Source: DATBAK01 sp036787815 (GTDB lineage Bacteria; Actinomycetota; Acidimicrobiia; IMCC26256; PALSA-610). From it: a DNA stretch of 24,522 bases. This document shows positions 1-6,155 of this stretch, in pieces. The stretch is taken from NCBI GenBank assembly GCA_036787815.1, contig DAIQOP010000020.1, positions 1 to 24,522 of the forward strand, read 5' to 3'. The notes beneath the pieces are model-generated. The model saw nothing but the letters and a program-made list of their open reading frames with translations, made no database searches and was not told the origin of the DNA. The position numbers and the translations under genes are program-made. Every line of letters begins with the position of its first letter. Position 1 is the first letter of the stretch.

Positions 1-1237
1 CGAGCTGCTCGGTGAGCGGCGACGGCGCCGTCTCTTCGAAGGTGTTGACGCCGACGATCGAGATCTCGCCCGACTCGATCCGCCGCATCCGGTCGGCGTG
101 CGACTGCACGAGCTCGCCCTTGAGCTGCTCGATGTTCGCGAACGCGCCGCCCGCCCCGAGGATGCGATCGAGCTCGGCCCGCGCCGCAGCAGCGAGCTCC
201 GCGGTCTTGCCCTCGATGACGACCGACCCGTCGAAGATGTCGCCGTACTCGAGCAGGTCGGTCTCGAGCGCGAGCACCTGCTGGATCCGCAGCGACCACT
301 GCTGATCCCAGGGGCGGGGGAGGCCGAGCGCCTCGTTCCAGGCGGGCAGCTGGACGGCCCGCGCCCGCGCCCGCTTCGACAGCGTGATCCCGAGCGTCTC
401 GAGCACGATGCGCTGGACGTTGTTCTCGGGCTGCGCCTCGGTGAGCCCCAACGAGTTCACCTGCACGCCGTAACGGAACCGGCGCGCCTTCGGGTCGGTG
501 ATGCCGTACCGGTCGAGCGTGATCTGGTCCCAGAGCTCGGTCATCGCGCGGACCTTGCAGACCTCCTCGACGAACCGGATCCCCGAGTTCAGGAAGAACG
601 AGATCCGTTCGACGACCTTCGGGAAGTCGGCCTCCGCGACGCGCCCCGACGCGCGCACCGCGTCGAGCACGTCGATCGCGGTCGCCAACGCGAACGCGAT
701 CTCCTGCACCGGCGTCGCGCCCGCCTCCTGCAGGTGGTACGAGCACACGTTGATCGGGTTCCAGGCCGGCACGTTCGCGACCGTGTACGTGATGAGGTCG
801 ACGGTGAGCCGCAACGACTGCTCGGGCGGGAAGATGTACGTGCCGCGCGACAGGTACTCCTTGATGATGTCGTTCTGCGTCGTGCCCGACAGTTGCGCCG
901 GGTCGACACCCCGCTCGGCCGCGAGCGCGACGTACAACGCGAGCAGCCACATGGCCGTCGCGTTGATCGTCATCGAGGTGTTCATCTCCTCGAGCGGCAG
1001 GCCGTCGAAGAGGGTCCGCATCTCGGCGAGGGTGGGAACCGGAACGCCGACCTTGCCGACCTCGCCCCGCGCCATCGGATCGTCGGGGTCGTAGCCGGTC
1101 TGGGTCGGGAGATCGAACGCGACCGACAATCCGGTCTGGCCCCGGGAGAGGTTCGTGCGGTACAGGTCGTTCGACGCCCGGGCCGAGGAATGCCCCGAAT
1201 ACGTCCGCATCACCCAGGGACGGTCACGGTCGGCCAC
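1..1237 (-). CDS. meaA: Ethylmalonyl-CoA mutase-type acyl-CoA mutase, catalytic domain (C-terminus outside window)
   Basis: This is a coenzyme B12-dependent acyl-CoA mutase that rearranges the carbon skeleton of a branched acyl-CoA. About 412 codons are visible; the rest, including the expected cobalamin-binding domain, lies beyond the window. The N-terminus reads RPWVMRTYSGHS, followed by GQTGLSVAFDLPTQTGYDPD, MNTSMTINATAMWLLALYVA, GTTQNDIIKEYLSRGTY, NPINVCSYHLQEAGATPVQE and GLTEAQPENNVQRI. The FDLPTQTGYDPD form (rather than FDLATHRGYDSD of methylmalonyl-CoA mutase) and the YSGHS start match the MeaA/ethylmalonyl-CoA mutase branch as I recall it. The GTG start at 1237 is chosen because AGGAG lies 9 bases upstream and the protein aligns from there. 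The upstream neighbour on the same strand is a 3-hydroxybutyryl-CoA dehydrogenase, which supports a role in the ethylmalonyl-CoA pathway. An isobutyryl- or other acyl-CoA mutase is the main alternative. Confidence 0.87.
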   Translation of the reverse strand, partial: MADRDRPWVMRTYSGHSSARASNDLYRTNLSRGQTGLSVAFDLPTQTGYDPDDPMARGEVGKVGVPVPTLAEMRTLFDGLPLEEMNTSMTINATAMWLLALYVALAAERGVDPAQLSGTTQNDIIKEYLSRGTYIFPPEQSLRLTVDLITYTVANVPAWNPINVCSYHLQEAGATPVQEIAFALATAIDVLDAVRASGRVAEADFPKVVERISFFLNSGIRFVEEVCKVRAMTELWDQITLDRYGITDPKARRFRYGVQVNSLGLTEAQPENNVQRIVLETLGITLSKRARARAVQLPAWNEALGLPRPWDQQWSLRIQQVLALETDLLEYGDIFDGSVVIEGKTAELAAAARAELDRILGAGGAFANIEQLKGELVQSHADRMRRIESGEISIVGVNTFEETAPSPLTEQL

Positions 1238-1300
1238 GACATCATTCTCCTGGCTCTTGCCCCCGATGTCACACTGGACGCTGGTAGGGGGCGGGCGAGC

Positions 1301-1350
1301 GAGAACCGGGTTCCTGAGTGGGGCCGGCTCTCGCCGGTCGTCCGGTTCTC
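1301..1350 (-). terminator. Hairpin directly after the hydroxybutyryl-CoA dehydrogenase stop
   Basis: Perfect 9-base inverted arms GAGAACCGG (1301-1309) and CCGGTTCTC (1342-1350) enclose a smaller hairpin, CCGGC-TCTC-GCCGG (about 1324-1337). The outer stem begins at the stop codon of the 3-hydroxybutyryl-CoA dehydrogenase gene. There is no U-tract, so it could be an actinobacterial-type U-less terminator or a processing and stability element between this gene and meaA downstream. Confidence 0.4.
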
Positions 1351-2204
1351 TACGAGCGGTAGTCGTAGAAGCCCTGGCGGGTCTTCCGACCGAGGCGCTC
1401 GGCGCTCACCATGCGGGAGAGCAACGGCGCCGGCGCGTAGTTGGGGTCGCGGAACTCGGCGTAGAGCGCCTCGAGGATCGACAGGCTCGTGTCGAGCCCG
1501 ACGAGGTCGAGCAGCGCGAGCGGACCCATCGGGAAGTTGCAGCCGCCCTTCATCGCCGCGTCGATGTCGTCGCGCGTCGCGACGCCGGCGTCGAGCATGC
1601 GGACCGCGTTGTTGAGGTAGGGGAAGAGCAGCGCGTTCACGATGAACCCGGCCTGGTCGCGCACCTGCACGGCCTGCTTGCCGCACGCCTCCGCGAACGC
1701 GAGCGCCGTCGCGACCGTCTCGTCGGAGGTGGTGATCGCGCGCACGACCTCGACGAGCGCCATCGCGGGCGCGGGGTTGAAGAAGTGGATGCCGCAGACC
1801 CGCTCGGGCCGGCCGGTCTCCATCGCCAACTCGATGACCGGCAGCGTGGAGGTGTTCGTCGCCAGCAGCGTCTGCTCGCCGCAGATCCGGTCGAGCTCGT
1901 TGAAGAGGTGCTTCTTCGTCGCGAGGTCTTCGACGATCGACTCGAGCACGAGGTCGCACTCGGCGAGCTCGGCGAGATCGGTGACCGCGCGCACGCGCCC
2001 GAGGATCTGGTCGCGGTCGGCCACTTCGAGGCGGCCCTTGTCGACCTGGCGGGCGAGCGACTTCTCGAACCCGGCCACGAGCGCGTCGGCGCTCGACTGG
2101 GCCCGGCTGCGGACGGCGACCTCGTAGCCGGCCTTTGCGCAGACCTCCGCGAGGCCCGAACCCATGATCCCCGAACCGACGATTCCCACTCGTTTCACAG
2201 TCAT
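1350..2204 (-). CDS. hbd: 3-hydroxybutyryl-CoA dehydrogenase
   Basis: This is an NAD(P)-dependent 3-hydroxyacyl-CoA dehydrogenase that interconverts acetoacetyl-CoA and 3-hydroxybutyryl-CoA in the cytoplasm. The 284-residue length matches the short stand-alone family (about 282-286). A Rossmann nucleotide loop GSGIMGSG lies at residues 10-17. The family's catalytic residues are present: Ser119 in TNTSTLP, His140 in GIHFFNPAP, Glu152 and Asn190 in GFIVNALL. The C-terminal dimerisation domain ends in LGRKTRQGFYDY. The ATG at 2204 is chosen because the Rossmann strand starts straight after it (TVKRVGIVG). No ribosome site is visible, but a TAACGT -10-like hexamer sits 8 bases upstream, so the transcript may be nearly leaderless. 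The gene ends in a hairpin and precedes meaA on the same strand. Fatty-acid or phenylacetate degradation (FadB2/PaaH-like) is the alternative role. Confidence 0.93.
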   Translation of the reverse strand: MTVKRVGIVGSGIMGSGLAEVCAKAGYEVAVRSRAQSSADALVAGFEKSLARQVDKGRLEVADRDQILGRVRAVTDLAELAECDLVLESIVEDLATKKHLFNELDRICGEQTLLATNTSTLPVIELAMETGRPERVCGIHFFNPAPAMALVEVVRAITTSDETVATALAFAEACGKQAVQVRDQAGFIVNALLFPYLNNAVRMLDAGVATRDDIDAAMKGGCNFPMGPLALLDLVGLDTSLSILEALYAEFRDPNYAPAPLLSRMVSAERLGRKTRQGFYDYRS

Positions 2205-2212
2205 GGCGCCAG

Positions 2213-2218
2213 ACGTTA
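2213..2218 (-). promoter_or_regulatory. Possible -10 element for the hydroxybutyryl-CoA dehydrogenase gene
   Basis: On the minus strand the hexamer TAACGT (TANNNT class) ends 8 bases before the ATG at 2204. No ribosome site is visible between them. A convincing -35 element at the usual distance was not found; a TTGGTC lies 19 bases further upstream. Confidence 0.3.
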
Positions 2219-2300
2219 CCGGCCGGTAGGGCACACGGACCAACGGCCTGACCAACGCCGCGCCGACGCCGCCGCACCCCGCCACCATGAGCCATCATGG

Positions 2301-2340
2301 CGCCATGACGATGGCGAGGACGCGATGACGATGGCGAGGA
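2301..2340 (+). repeat. Tandem 20-base duplication over the start of the S51-like gene
   Basis: Bases 2301-2320 and 2321-2340 are two adjacent copies of a 20-base unit, identical except for C2304 versus G2324. Each copy contains ATGACGATGGCGAGGA. Because 20 is not a multiple of three, the first ATG (2305) is out of frame with the gene. It opens a 7-codon frame (MTMARTR) ending at TGA 2326-2328, which overlaps the ATG at 2325 as ATGA. The first copy also places GAGGA (2316-2320) upstream of the second copy's start codons. Confidence 0.85.
2305..2328 (+). other. Seven-codon upstream reading frame created by the duplication
   Basis: The frame ATG-ACG-ATG-GCG-AGG-ACG-CGA-TGA stops one base inside the next start codon (ATG 2325). 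This layout would allow translational coupling or start-site competition. It may equally be an inert by-product of the tandem duplication; no strong ribosome site precedes it. Confidence 0.2.
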
Positions 2341-3026
2341 AGTCGCGCGGCACGCTCGCGCTGCTCGGTGGCGGCGAATGGCAGGAGGGCTGCCGGCCGA
2401 TCGACGAGTACCTGCTCGAGGTCAGCGGCGCGTCGGAGGTCGTGGTGCTGCCGACGGCCGCCGCGTACGAGCGTTCCGACCTGGTCGTCGAGCGCGCCGT
2501 GACCTGGTTCGAGGCCCTCGGCGTGAAGGTGCGCCCGGTCATGGTGCTGAACCGGCGCGACGCCCAGGACGACGCCAACGTCAAGGCGCTCAAGGGCGCG
2601 TCGTTCGTGTACCTCTCCGACGGGTCTCCGCTGCACCTGCGGTCGGTGCTCAAGGAGTCGTCGTTGCTGGCCGTGCTCGTCGCGGGGTACCGCAACGGGG
2701 GAGTGCTCGCGGCGTCGGGCGCCGGGGCGACGGTGCTCGGAGACCCGATGGTCGACCCGCGCGGCGGCGCGTACACCGTGGGCCTCGGCGTGGTGTCGAA
2801 CCTGGCGATCTTCCCGTACCACGGGAGCGCGGCCGAGCACCTGCGTCAACGGTCGATCGAGCTCCTCGCCGAGCACGCGATCCTCGCGGGCGTCGACGAG
2901 CACACCGCGCTCGTGCGCCCGGCCGAAGGCCCGTGGCGGGCCCTCGGTGCCGGCGACGTGACCCTCTACTCAGAGGGCAGCGTCGAGCGTCATCACGACT
3001 CCGAGATCGTCACCTTGTCGATGTAG
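2325..3026 (+). CDS. Peptidase S51/cyanophycinase-like protein, nucleophile apparently lost
   Basis: This is a 233-residue protein of the S51/type-1 glutamine-amidotransferase-like fold, whose active members are serine peptidases (dipeptidase E, cyanophycinase). Family landmarks are LALLGGGEW near the start, VVVLPTAAAYE (39-49), FVYLSDGSPLHLR (94-106), VLAASGAGATVLGD (127-140) and GVDEHTALV (189-197). Active members have Ser immediately before Ala-Gly-Ala in the nucleophile elbow. Here that position is Gly132, with a Ser one residue earlier (131), so the usual nucleophile is missing or shifted. The usual D.H segment is FPYHG (163-167). The ATG at 2325 is preferred over 2331 because GGTxAL-type strand residues follow closely for either; GAGGA lies 4 and 10 bases upstream respectively. 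The 3' end overlaps the cyclophilin gene by 34 bases, tail to tail. The substrate is unknown, and a non-peptidase role is plausible. Confidence 0.75.
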   Translation: MTMARKSRGTLALLGGGEWQEGCRPIDEYLLEVSGASEVVVLPTAAAYERSDLVVERAVTWFEALGVKVRPVMVLNRRDAQDDANVKALKGASFVYLSDGSPLHLRSVLKESSLLAVLVAGYRNGGVLAASGAGATVLGDPMVDPRGGAYTVGLGVVSNLAIFPYHGSAAEHLRQRSIELLAEHAILAGVDEHTALVRPAEGPWRALGAGDVTLYSEGSVERHHDSEIVTLSM

Positions 3027-3766
3027 AGGTTCTTCGTCGGGGCGCCGTCGCCCGACGCGGGAGCGTACGAGCCCATCTGCTTCACGATGTCGAGCCCCTT
3101 CGTGACCGTGCCGAGGATCGAGTACAGGTACGGCGGGCCGCCGAGGTTCTTCGCGCCCGCGTCGGTCCAGGTGAGGAAGAACTGCGAGCCCGTCGTGCCC
3201 GCGCCGGCGTTCGCCATCGCGACCGATCCGCCCTTGTACCCGGTCTTCGGAGGCTCGGTCGGGAGGCTGTAGCCCGGCCCGCCGGAGCCGTCACCCTTGG
3301 GATCGCCGCCCTGCACGACGAAGTCCTTGGCGACGCGGTGAAAGCTCAACCCGTCGTAGAAGTGCTGCTTTGCGAGGAAGACGAAGCTGTTGACCGTCTT
3401 CGGGGCTTCCTTCGGGTCGAGCGCGATCGTGATCGTGCCGCAATTGGTCGTCATGGTCGCGGTGTAGGTCTTGGCCGGGTCGATCGTCATCGCCGGCGCC
3501 TTGGAGTACGTCTTCGTCGATCCCCGTGCCGGTTTCGTGTCGGTGCAGGTGACGCCGGACGCCTTCGTGGTGGTCGTCGCGGCCTTCTTCGAGCCCTTGT
3601 GCCCGCTGATGAGGATCGCGCCGAAGATGGCCACGATCACCAGGCCCGCGATCCCGCCCCGGATCATCCCCGACCGCTGCTTGCGGCGCTTCATCGCCGC
3701 CTCGCGCTCAGCGCGCCCCTGGAGCTTGTTCTCGCGCTTGCGCGCCCGCCTGTCTGCTTTCCCCAA
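2993..3766 (-). CDS. Membrane-anchored cyclophilin-type peptidyl-prolyl isomerase
   Basis: This protein catalyses cis-trans isomerisation of proline peptide bonds and probably acts on exported proteins outside the membrane. It has 257 residues. A strongly basic cytoplasmic tail (1-33) is followed by one membrane segment (about 36-54) and a Lys/Thr-rich linker. The cyclophilin domain runs from about 100 to 255. Core motifs are VNSFVFLAKQHFYDGLSFHRV, the catalytic Arg144 (FHRV), VQGGDP (151-156) and GSQFFLT (193-199). Cys74 and Cys109 could pair. The start is TTG at 3766, with GGAG and AGGA upstream. An internal ATG at residue 25 would keep the membrane segment and is the alternative. The gene is divergent from lysC. 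Confidence 0.9.
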   Translation of the reverse strand: MGKADRRARKRENKLQGRAEREAAMKRRKQRSGMIRGGIAGLVIVAIFGAILISGHKGSKKAATTTTKASGVTCTDTKPARGSTKTYSKAPAMTIDPAKTYTATMTTNCGTITIALDPKEAPKTVNSFVFLAKQHFYDGLSFHRVAKDFVVQGGDPKGDGSGGPGYSLPTEPPKTGYKGGSVAMANAGAGTTGSQFFLTWTDAGAKNLGGPPYLYSILGTVTKGLDIVKQMGSYAPASGDGAPTKNLYIDKVTISES

Positions 3767-3785
3767 TTTCCTGCGGCTCCCGCTC

Positions 3786-3813
3786 GTGGTAGGCGGGCGA
3801 GTCTACGAGTCAA
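3786..3813 (-). promoter_or_regulatory. Candidate promoter for the cyclophilin gene
   Basis: On the minus strand TTGACT (3808-3813) is separated by 16 bases from TACCAC (3786-3791), about 20 bases before the TTG start. The -35 hexamer is a good sigma-70 match, while the -10 lacks its final T. It lies in the 91-base gap shared with the divergent lysC gene. Confidence 0.4.
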
Positions 3814-3857
3814 TTGGTGGCCGGGCGGAGCGGGCCCACTGGTACCGTTGACGCCCG

Positions 3858-5078
3858 ATGGCGCTGCTCGTACAAAAGTTCGGCGGCACCTCCGTGGCCG
3901 ACCCCGACCGGATCCGGGCGGTCGCCGATCACATCGCCCGTACCCGGAGTGCGGGGAACGACGTGATCGTCGCGGTCAGCGCGATGGGCAAGTCGACCGA
4001 CGACCTGGTCCGCCTCGCGCACGAGGTGTCGACCAACCCCACCGGCCGCGAGCTCGACATGCTCCTCACCGCGGGTGAGCGCATCTCGATGGCCCTGCTC
4101 TCGATGGCCGTCAACGACCTCGGCGTGCCCGCGGTGTCGTTCACGGGGTCGCAGGCGGGCATCGTCACCGACACCGACCACGGGCGGGCCAAGATCATCG
4201 AGGTCAAGGGCGACCGCATCCGCGAGGCGCTCGCGAACGGCCAGGTCGCGATCGTGGCCGGTTTCCAGGGCGTGTCGACGGCCAAGGAGATCGTCACCCT
4301 CGGGCGCGGCGCCTCCGACCTCACCGCGGTCGCGCTCGCCGCGGCGTTCAAGGCCGACGTGTGCGAGATCTACACCGATGTCGAGGGTGTGTACACCGCC
4401 GACCCGCGCATCGTCCCCGACGCGCGTCGCCTGGCGCGGATCTCGTTCGAGGAGATGCTCGAGATGGCCGCGACCGGAGGCCGCGTGCTCGCGATGCGCT
4501 CCGTCGAGGTCGCCCGTAACCACCACGTGCCGCTGCACGTCCGATCCAGCTTCACCTGGGCTCCTGGCACCTGGGTCGTCGAGGAGGTTCCCGTGATGGA
4601 GCAGGCGATCATCTCCGGCGTCACGCACGACGTGTCGGAGGCGAAGATCACGATCGAGCAGGTGCCCGACCGTCCGGGTGTCGCGGCGTCGGTGTTCCGT
4701 GCGCTGGCCGACGACGGCGTGAACGTCGACATGATCGTGCAGAACGTCTCGACCGAGGGCCACACCGACATCTCGTTCACCGTCCCTCGCTCGGATCTCG
4801 CGAAGACCGCCGTGGTGATGGACAAGGTCGTCGTCGACACCGAAGCGCGCGGCTACCGCTCGGACGCCGAAGTCGGGCGCGTCTCGTTGATCGGCGCGGG
4901 CATGAAGACCCACCCCGGTGTCGCCGCGAAGATGTTCGAGACGCTGGCCGACGAGGGCATCAACATCGAGATGATCAGCACGTCGACGATCCGCATCTCG
5001 TGCGTCGTGCGCGACACCGACGTCGAGCCGGCCGTGCGCACGCTGCACCGCGCCTTCGGCCTCGAGACCGCGCCATGA
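3858..5078 (+). CDS. lysC: Aspartate kinase
   Basis: This enzyme phosphorylates L-aspartate with ATP, the first committed step to lysine/diaminopimelate, threonine and methionine. It has 406 residues, normal for the actinobacterial type. The kinase domain starts with VQKFGGTSVAD and contains LLTAGERISMALLSMA, FTGSQAGIVTD and EIYTDVEGVYTADPRIV. Two ACT regulatory domains follow (about 265-335 and 345-406), with ITIEQVPDRPGVAASVF and VSLIGAGMKTHPGVAAKMF. These predict feedback control by lysine and/or threonine. The ATG at 3858 is fixed by the conserved N-terminus. No good ribosome site precedes it, and a TACCGT hexamer lies 9 bases upstream, so translation may start near the 5' end of the mRNA. 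The stop overlaps the asd start (ATGA). An internal start at 4596 probably yields a separate regulatory subunit. Confidence 0.97.
   Translation: MALLVQKFGGTSVADPDRIRAVADHIARTRSAGNDVIVAVSAMGKSTDDLVRLAHEVSTNPTGRELDMLLTAGERISMALLSMAVNDLGVPAVSFTGSQAGIVTDTDHGRAKIIEVKGDRIREALANGQVAIVAGFQGVSTAKEIVTLGRGASDLTAVALAAAFKADVCEIYTDVEGVYTADPRIVPDARRLARISFEEMLEMAATGGRVLAMRSVEVARNHHVPLHVRSSFTWAPGTWVVEEVPVMEQAIISGVTHDVSEAKITIEQVPDRPGVAASVFRALADDGVNVDMIVQNVSTEGHTDISFTVPRSDLAKTAVVMDKVVVDTEARGYRSDAEVGRVSLIGAGMKTHPGVAAKMFETLADEGINIEMISTSTIRISCVVRDTDVEPAVRTLHRAFGLETAP
4581..4598 (+). promoter_or_regulatory. Internal ribosome binding site and start inside lysC
   Basis: GAGGAGG (4581-4587) lies 5 bases before an in-frame GTG (4593) and 8 bases before an in-frame ATG (4596, codon 247). 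It is one of the strongest Shine-Dalgarno matches in the window, while the main lysC start has none. The position is just ahead of the ACT domains, where the beta-subunit start of other two-subunit aspartate kinases is found. Confidence 0.6.
4596..5078 (+). CDS. Predicted aspartate kinase beta (regulatory) subunit from an internal start
   Basis: This in-frame product of 160 residues starts MEQAIISGVTHDVSEAKITI and contains only the two ACT domains. In Corynebacterium and some Bacillus aspartate kinases the same gene makes a full alpha chain and a beta chain from an internal start at the equivalent place, forming an alpha2-beta2 enzyme that binds the feedback effector between subunits. The ribosome site supports the same arrangement here. 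It is inferred from sequence only; the frame is wholly contained in lysC. Confidence 0.5.
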   Translation: MEQAIISGVTHDVSEAKITIEQVPDRPGVAASVFRALADDGVNVDMIVQNVSTEGHTDISFTVPRSDLAKTAVVMDKVVVDTEARGYRSDAEVGRVSLIGAGMKTHPGVAAKMFETLADEGINIEMISTSTIRISCVVRDTDVEPAVRTLHRAFGLETAP

Positions 5079-6133
5079 CCGCGCGCGCCATGAACCGGAT
5101 CGGTGTGATCGGCGCGACCGGCCTCGTGGGGCAGGAGATGCTGCGCATCCTCGAGGAGCGCGCGTTCCCGGTGTCGGAGCTGCGGGCGTACGCGTCCGAG
5201 CGATCCCTCGGACGGCGGCTGCCGTTCATGGGCGGCGACGTCGTCTGCGAGGTCCTGCGCGACGGCTGCTTCGACGGCCTCGATCTCGTGATCGTCGACG
5301 TCGACGACCCGCTCGCGCTCGAATGGGCGCCGAAGGCCGCCGCGGCGGGTGCCGTGGTGGTCGACAACTCGGCCGCGTTCCGCATGGATCCCGACGTGCC
5401 GCTCGTGGTCGCAGAGGTGAACCCCGACGACCTTGCCTCGTTGCCCAAGGGCATCGCGTCGTGCCCCAACTGCACGACGATGGTGCTCGTGACCGCGCTC
5501 GCGCCGCTGCACCGGCTGGCGCGCATCGACCGGATGGTCGTCTCCACCTACCAGTCGGTCTCGGGGGCCGGGCAACCCGGCCTGCGCGAGCTCGACGAGC
5601 AGTGGACCAAGTTCGCGGGCGGCGGCGACATCCTGCGCCGCGCCGCCACCAACGGTACGGCAGCCGTTCCGGGCGAGATCTGGAGCCGGCCGATCGCCGG
5701 CAACGTGATCCCGCTCGCGGGTTCGGTGAAGGAGGCCGGCTACACGTCGGAGGAATGGAAGCTCGTCTACGAGACCCGCAAGATCCTCCACGACGACGAC
5801 ATCGCGGTGAGCGCGACCTGTGTGCGGGTGCCCGTGTACGTGGGCCACGCGATGTCGGCCAACGTGTCGTTCGCCCGGCCGGTGAGCCGCGACGAGGCCG
5901 CGGAGGTGCTGGGCCGGACGCCCGGCGTCGTGCTCGTCGACGGCGGCGACGGGTTCCCCACGCCGCTCGAAGCCGCCGGCATCGACCCCGTGCTCGTCGG
6001 GCGTCTCCGCGAAGATCCGTCGCTCCCGGGTGCGCTCGACCTGTGGGTGACGGGCGACAACCTGCGCAAGGGCGCGGCGCTCAACGCGGTGCAGATGGCC
6101 GAGGTCCTACGCGATCTCTCGTCGTCGGCCTGA
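5075..6133 (+). CDS. asd: Aspartate-semialdehyde dehydrogenase
   Basis: This enzyme reduces aspartyl phosphate to aspartate semialdehyde with NADPH, the step after LysC. It has 352 residues, slightly above the usual 335-345. The nucleotide loop is IGVIGATGLVGQEM (9-22). The catalytic cysteine is Cys133 in SCPNCTTM. Other family segments are VVVDNSAAFRM, STYQSVSGAG, GNVIPLAGSVKEAGYTSEEWKL and VPVYVGHAMSANVSF. The ATG at 5075 overlaps the lysC stop as ATGA, implying translational coupling. A second ATG six codons in (AMNRIGV) would also give a normal protein. The next gene starts 22 bases downstream on the same strand. Confidence 0.97.
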   Translation: MTARAMNRIGVIGATGLVGQEMLRILEERAFPVSELRAYASERSLGRRLPFMGGDVVCEVLRDGCFDGLDLVIVDVDDPLALEWAPKAAAAGAVVVDNSAAFRMDPDVPLVVAEVNPDDLASLPKGIASCPNCTTMVLVTALAPLHRLARIDRMVVSTYQSVSGAGQPGLRELDEQWTKFAGGGDILRRAATNGTAAVPGEIWSRPIAGNVIPLAGSVKEAGYTSEEWKLVYETRKILHDDDIAVSATCVRVPVYVGHAMSANVSFARPVSRDEAAEVLGRTPGVVLVDGGDGFPTPLEAAGIDPVLVGRLREDPSLPGALDLWVTGDNLRKGAALNAVQMAEVLRDLSSSA

Positions 6134-6155
6134 AGACCTTGGGTCGGGCCGGGGC

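Noticed and set aside
98..1615. Long open frame on the plus strand opposite meaA and the dehydrogenase gene
   Set aside because: Its product is an Arg/Asp/Leu-rich low-complexity translation typical of the shadow frames in GC-rich coding DNA; the minus-strand frames match known enzymes throughout.
1155..2324. N-terminal extension of the S51-like gene by almost 400 codons
   Set aside because: The extension is antisense to the hydroxybutyryl-CoA dehydrogenase gene and has no family similarity; the domain begins right after ATG 2325.
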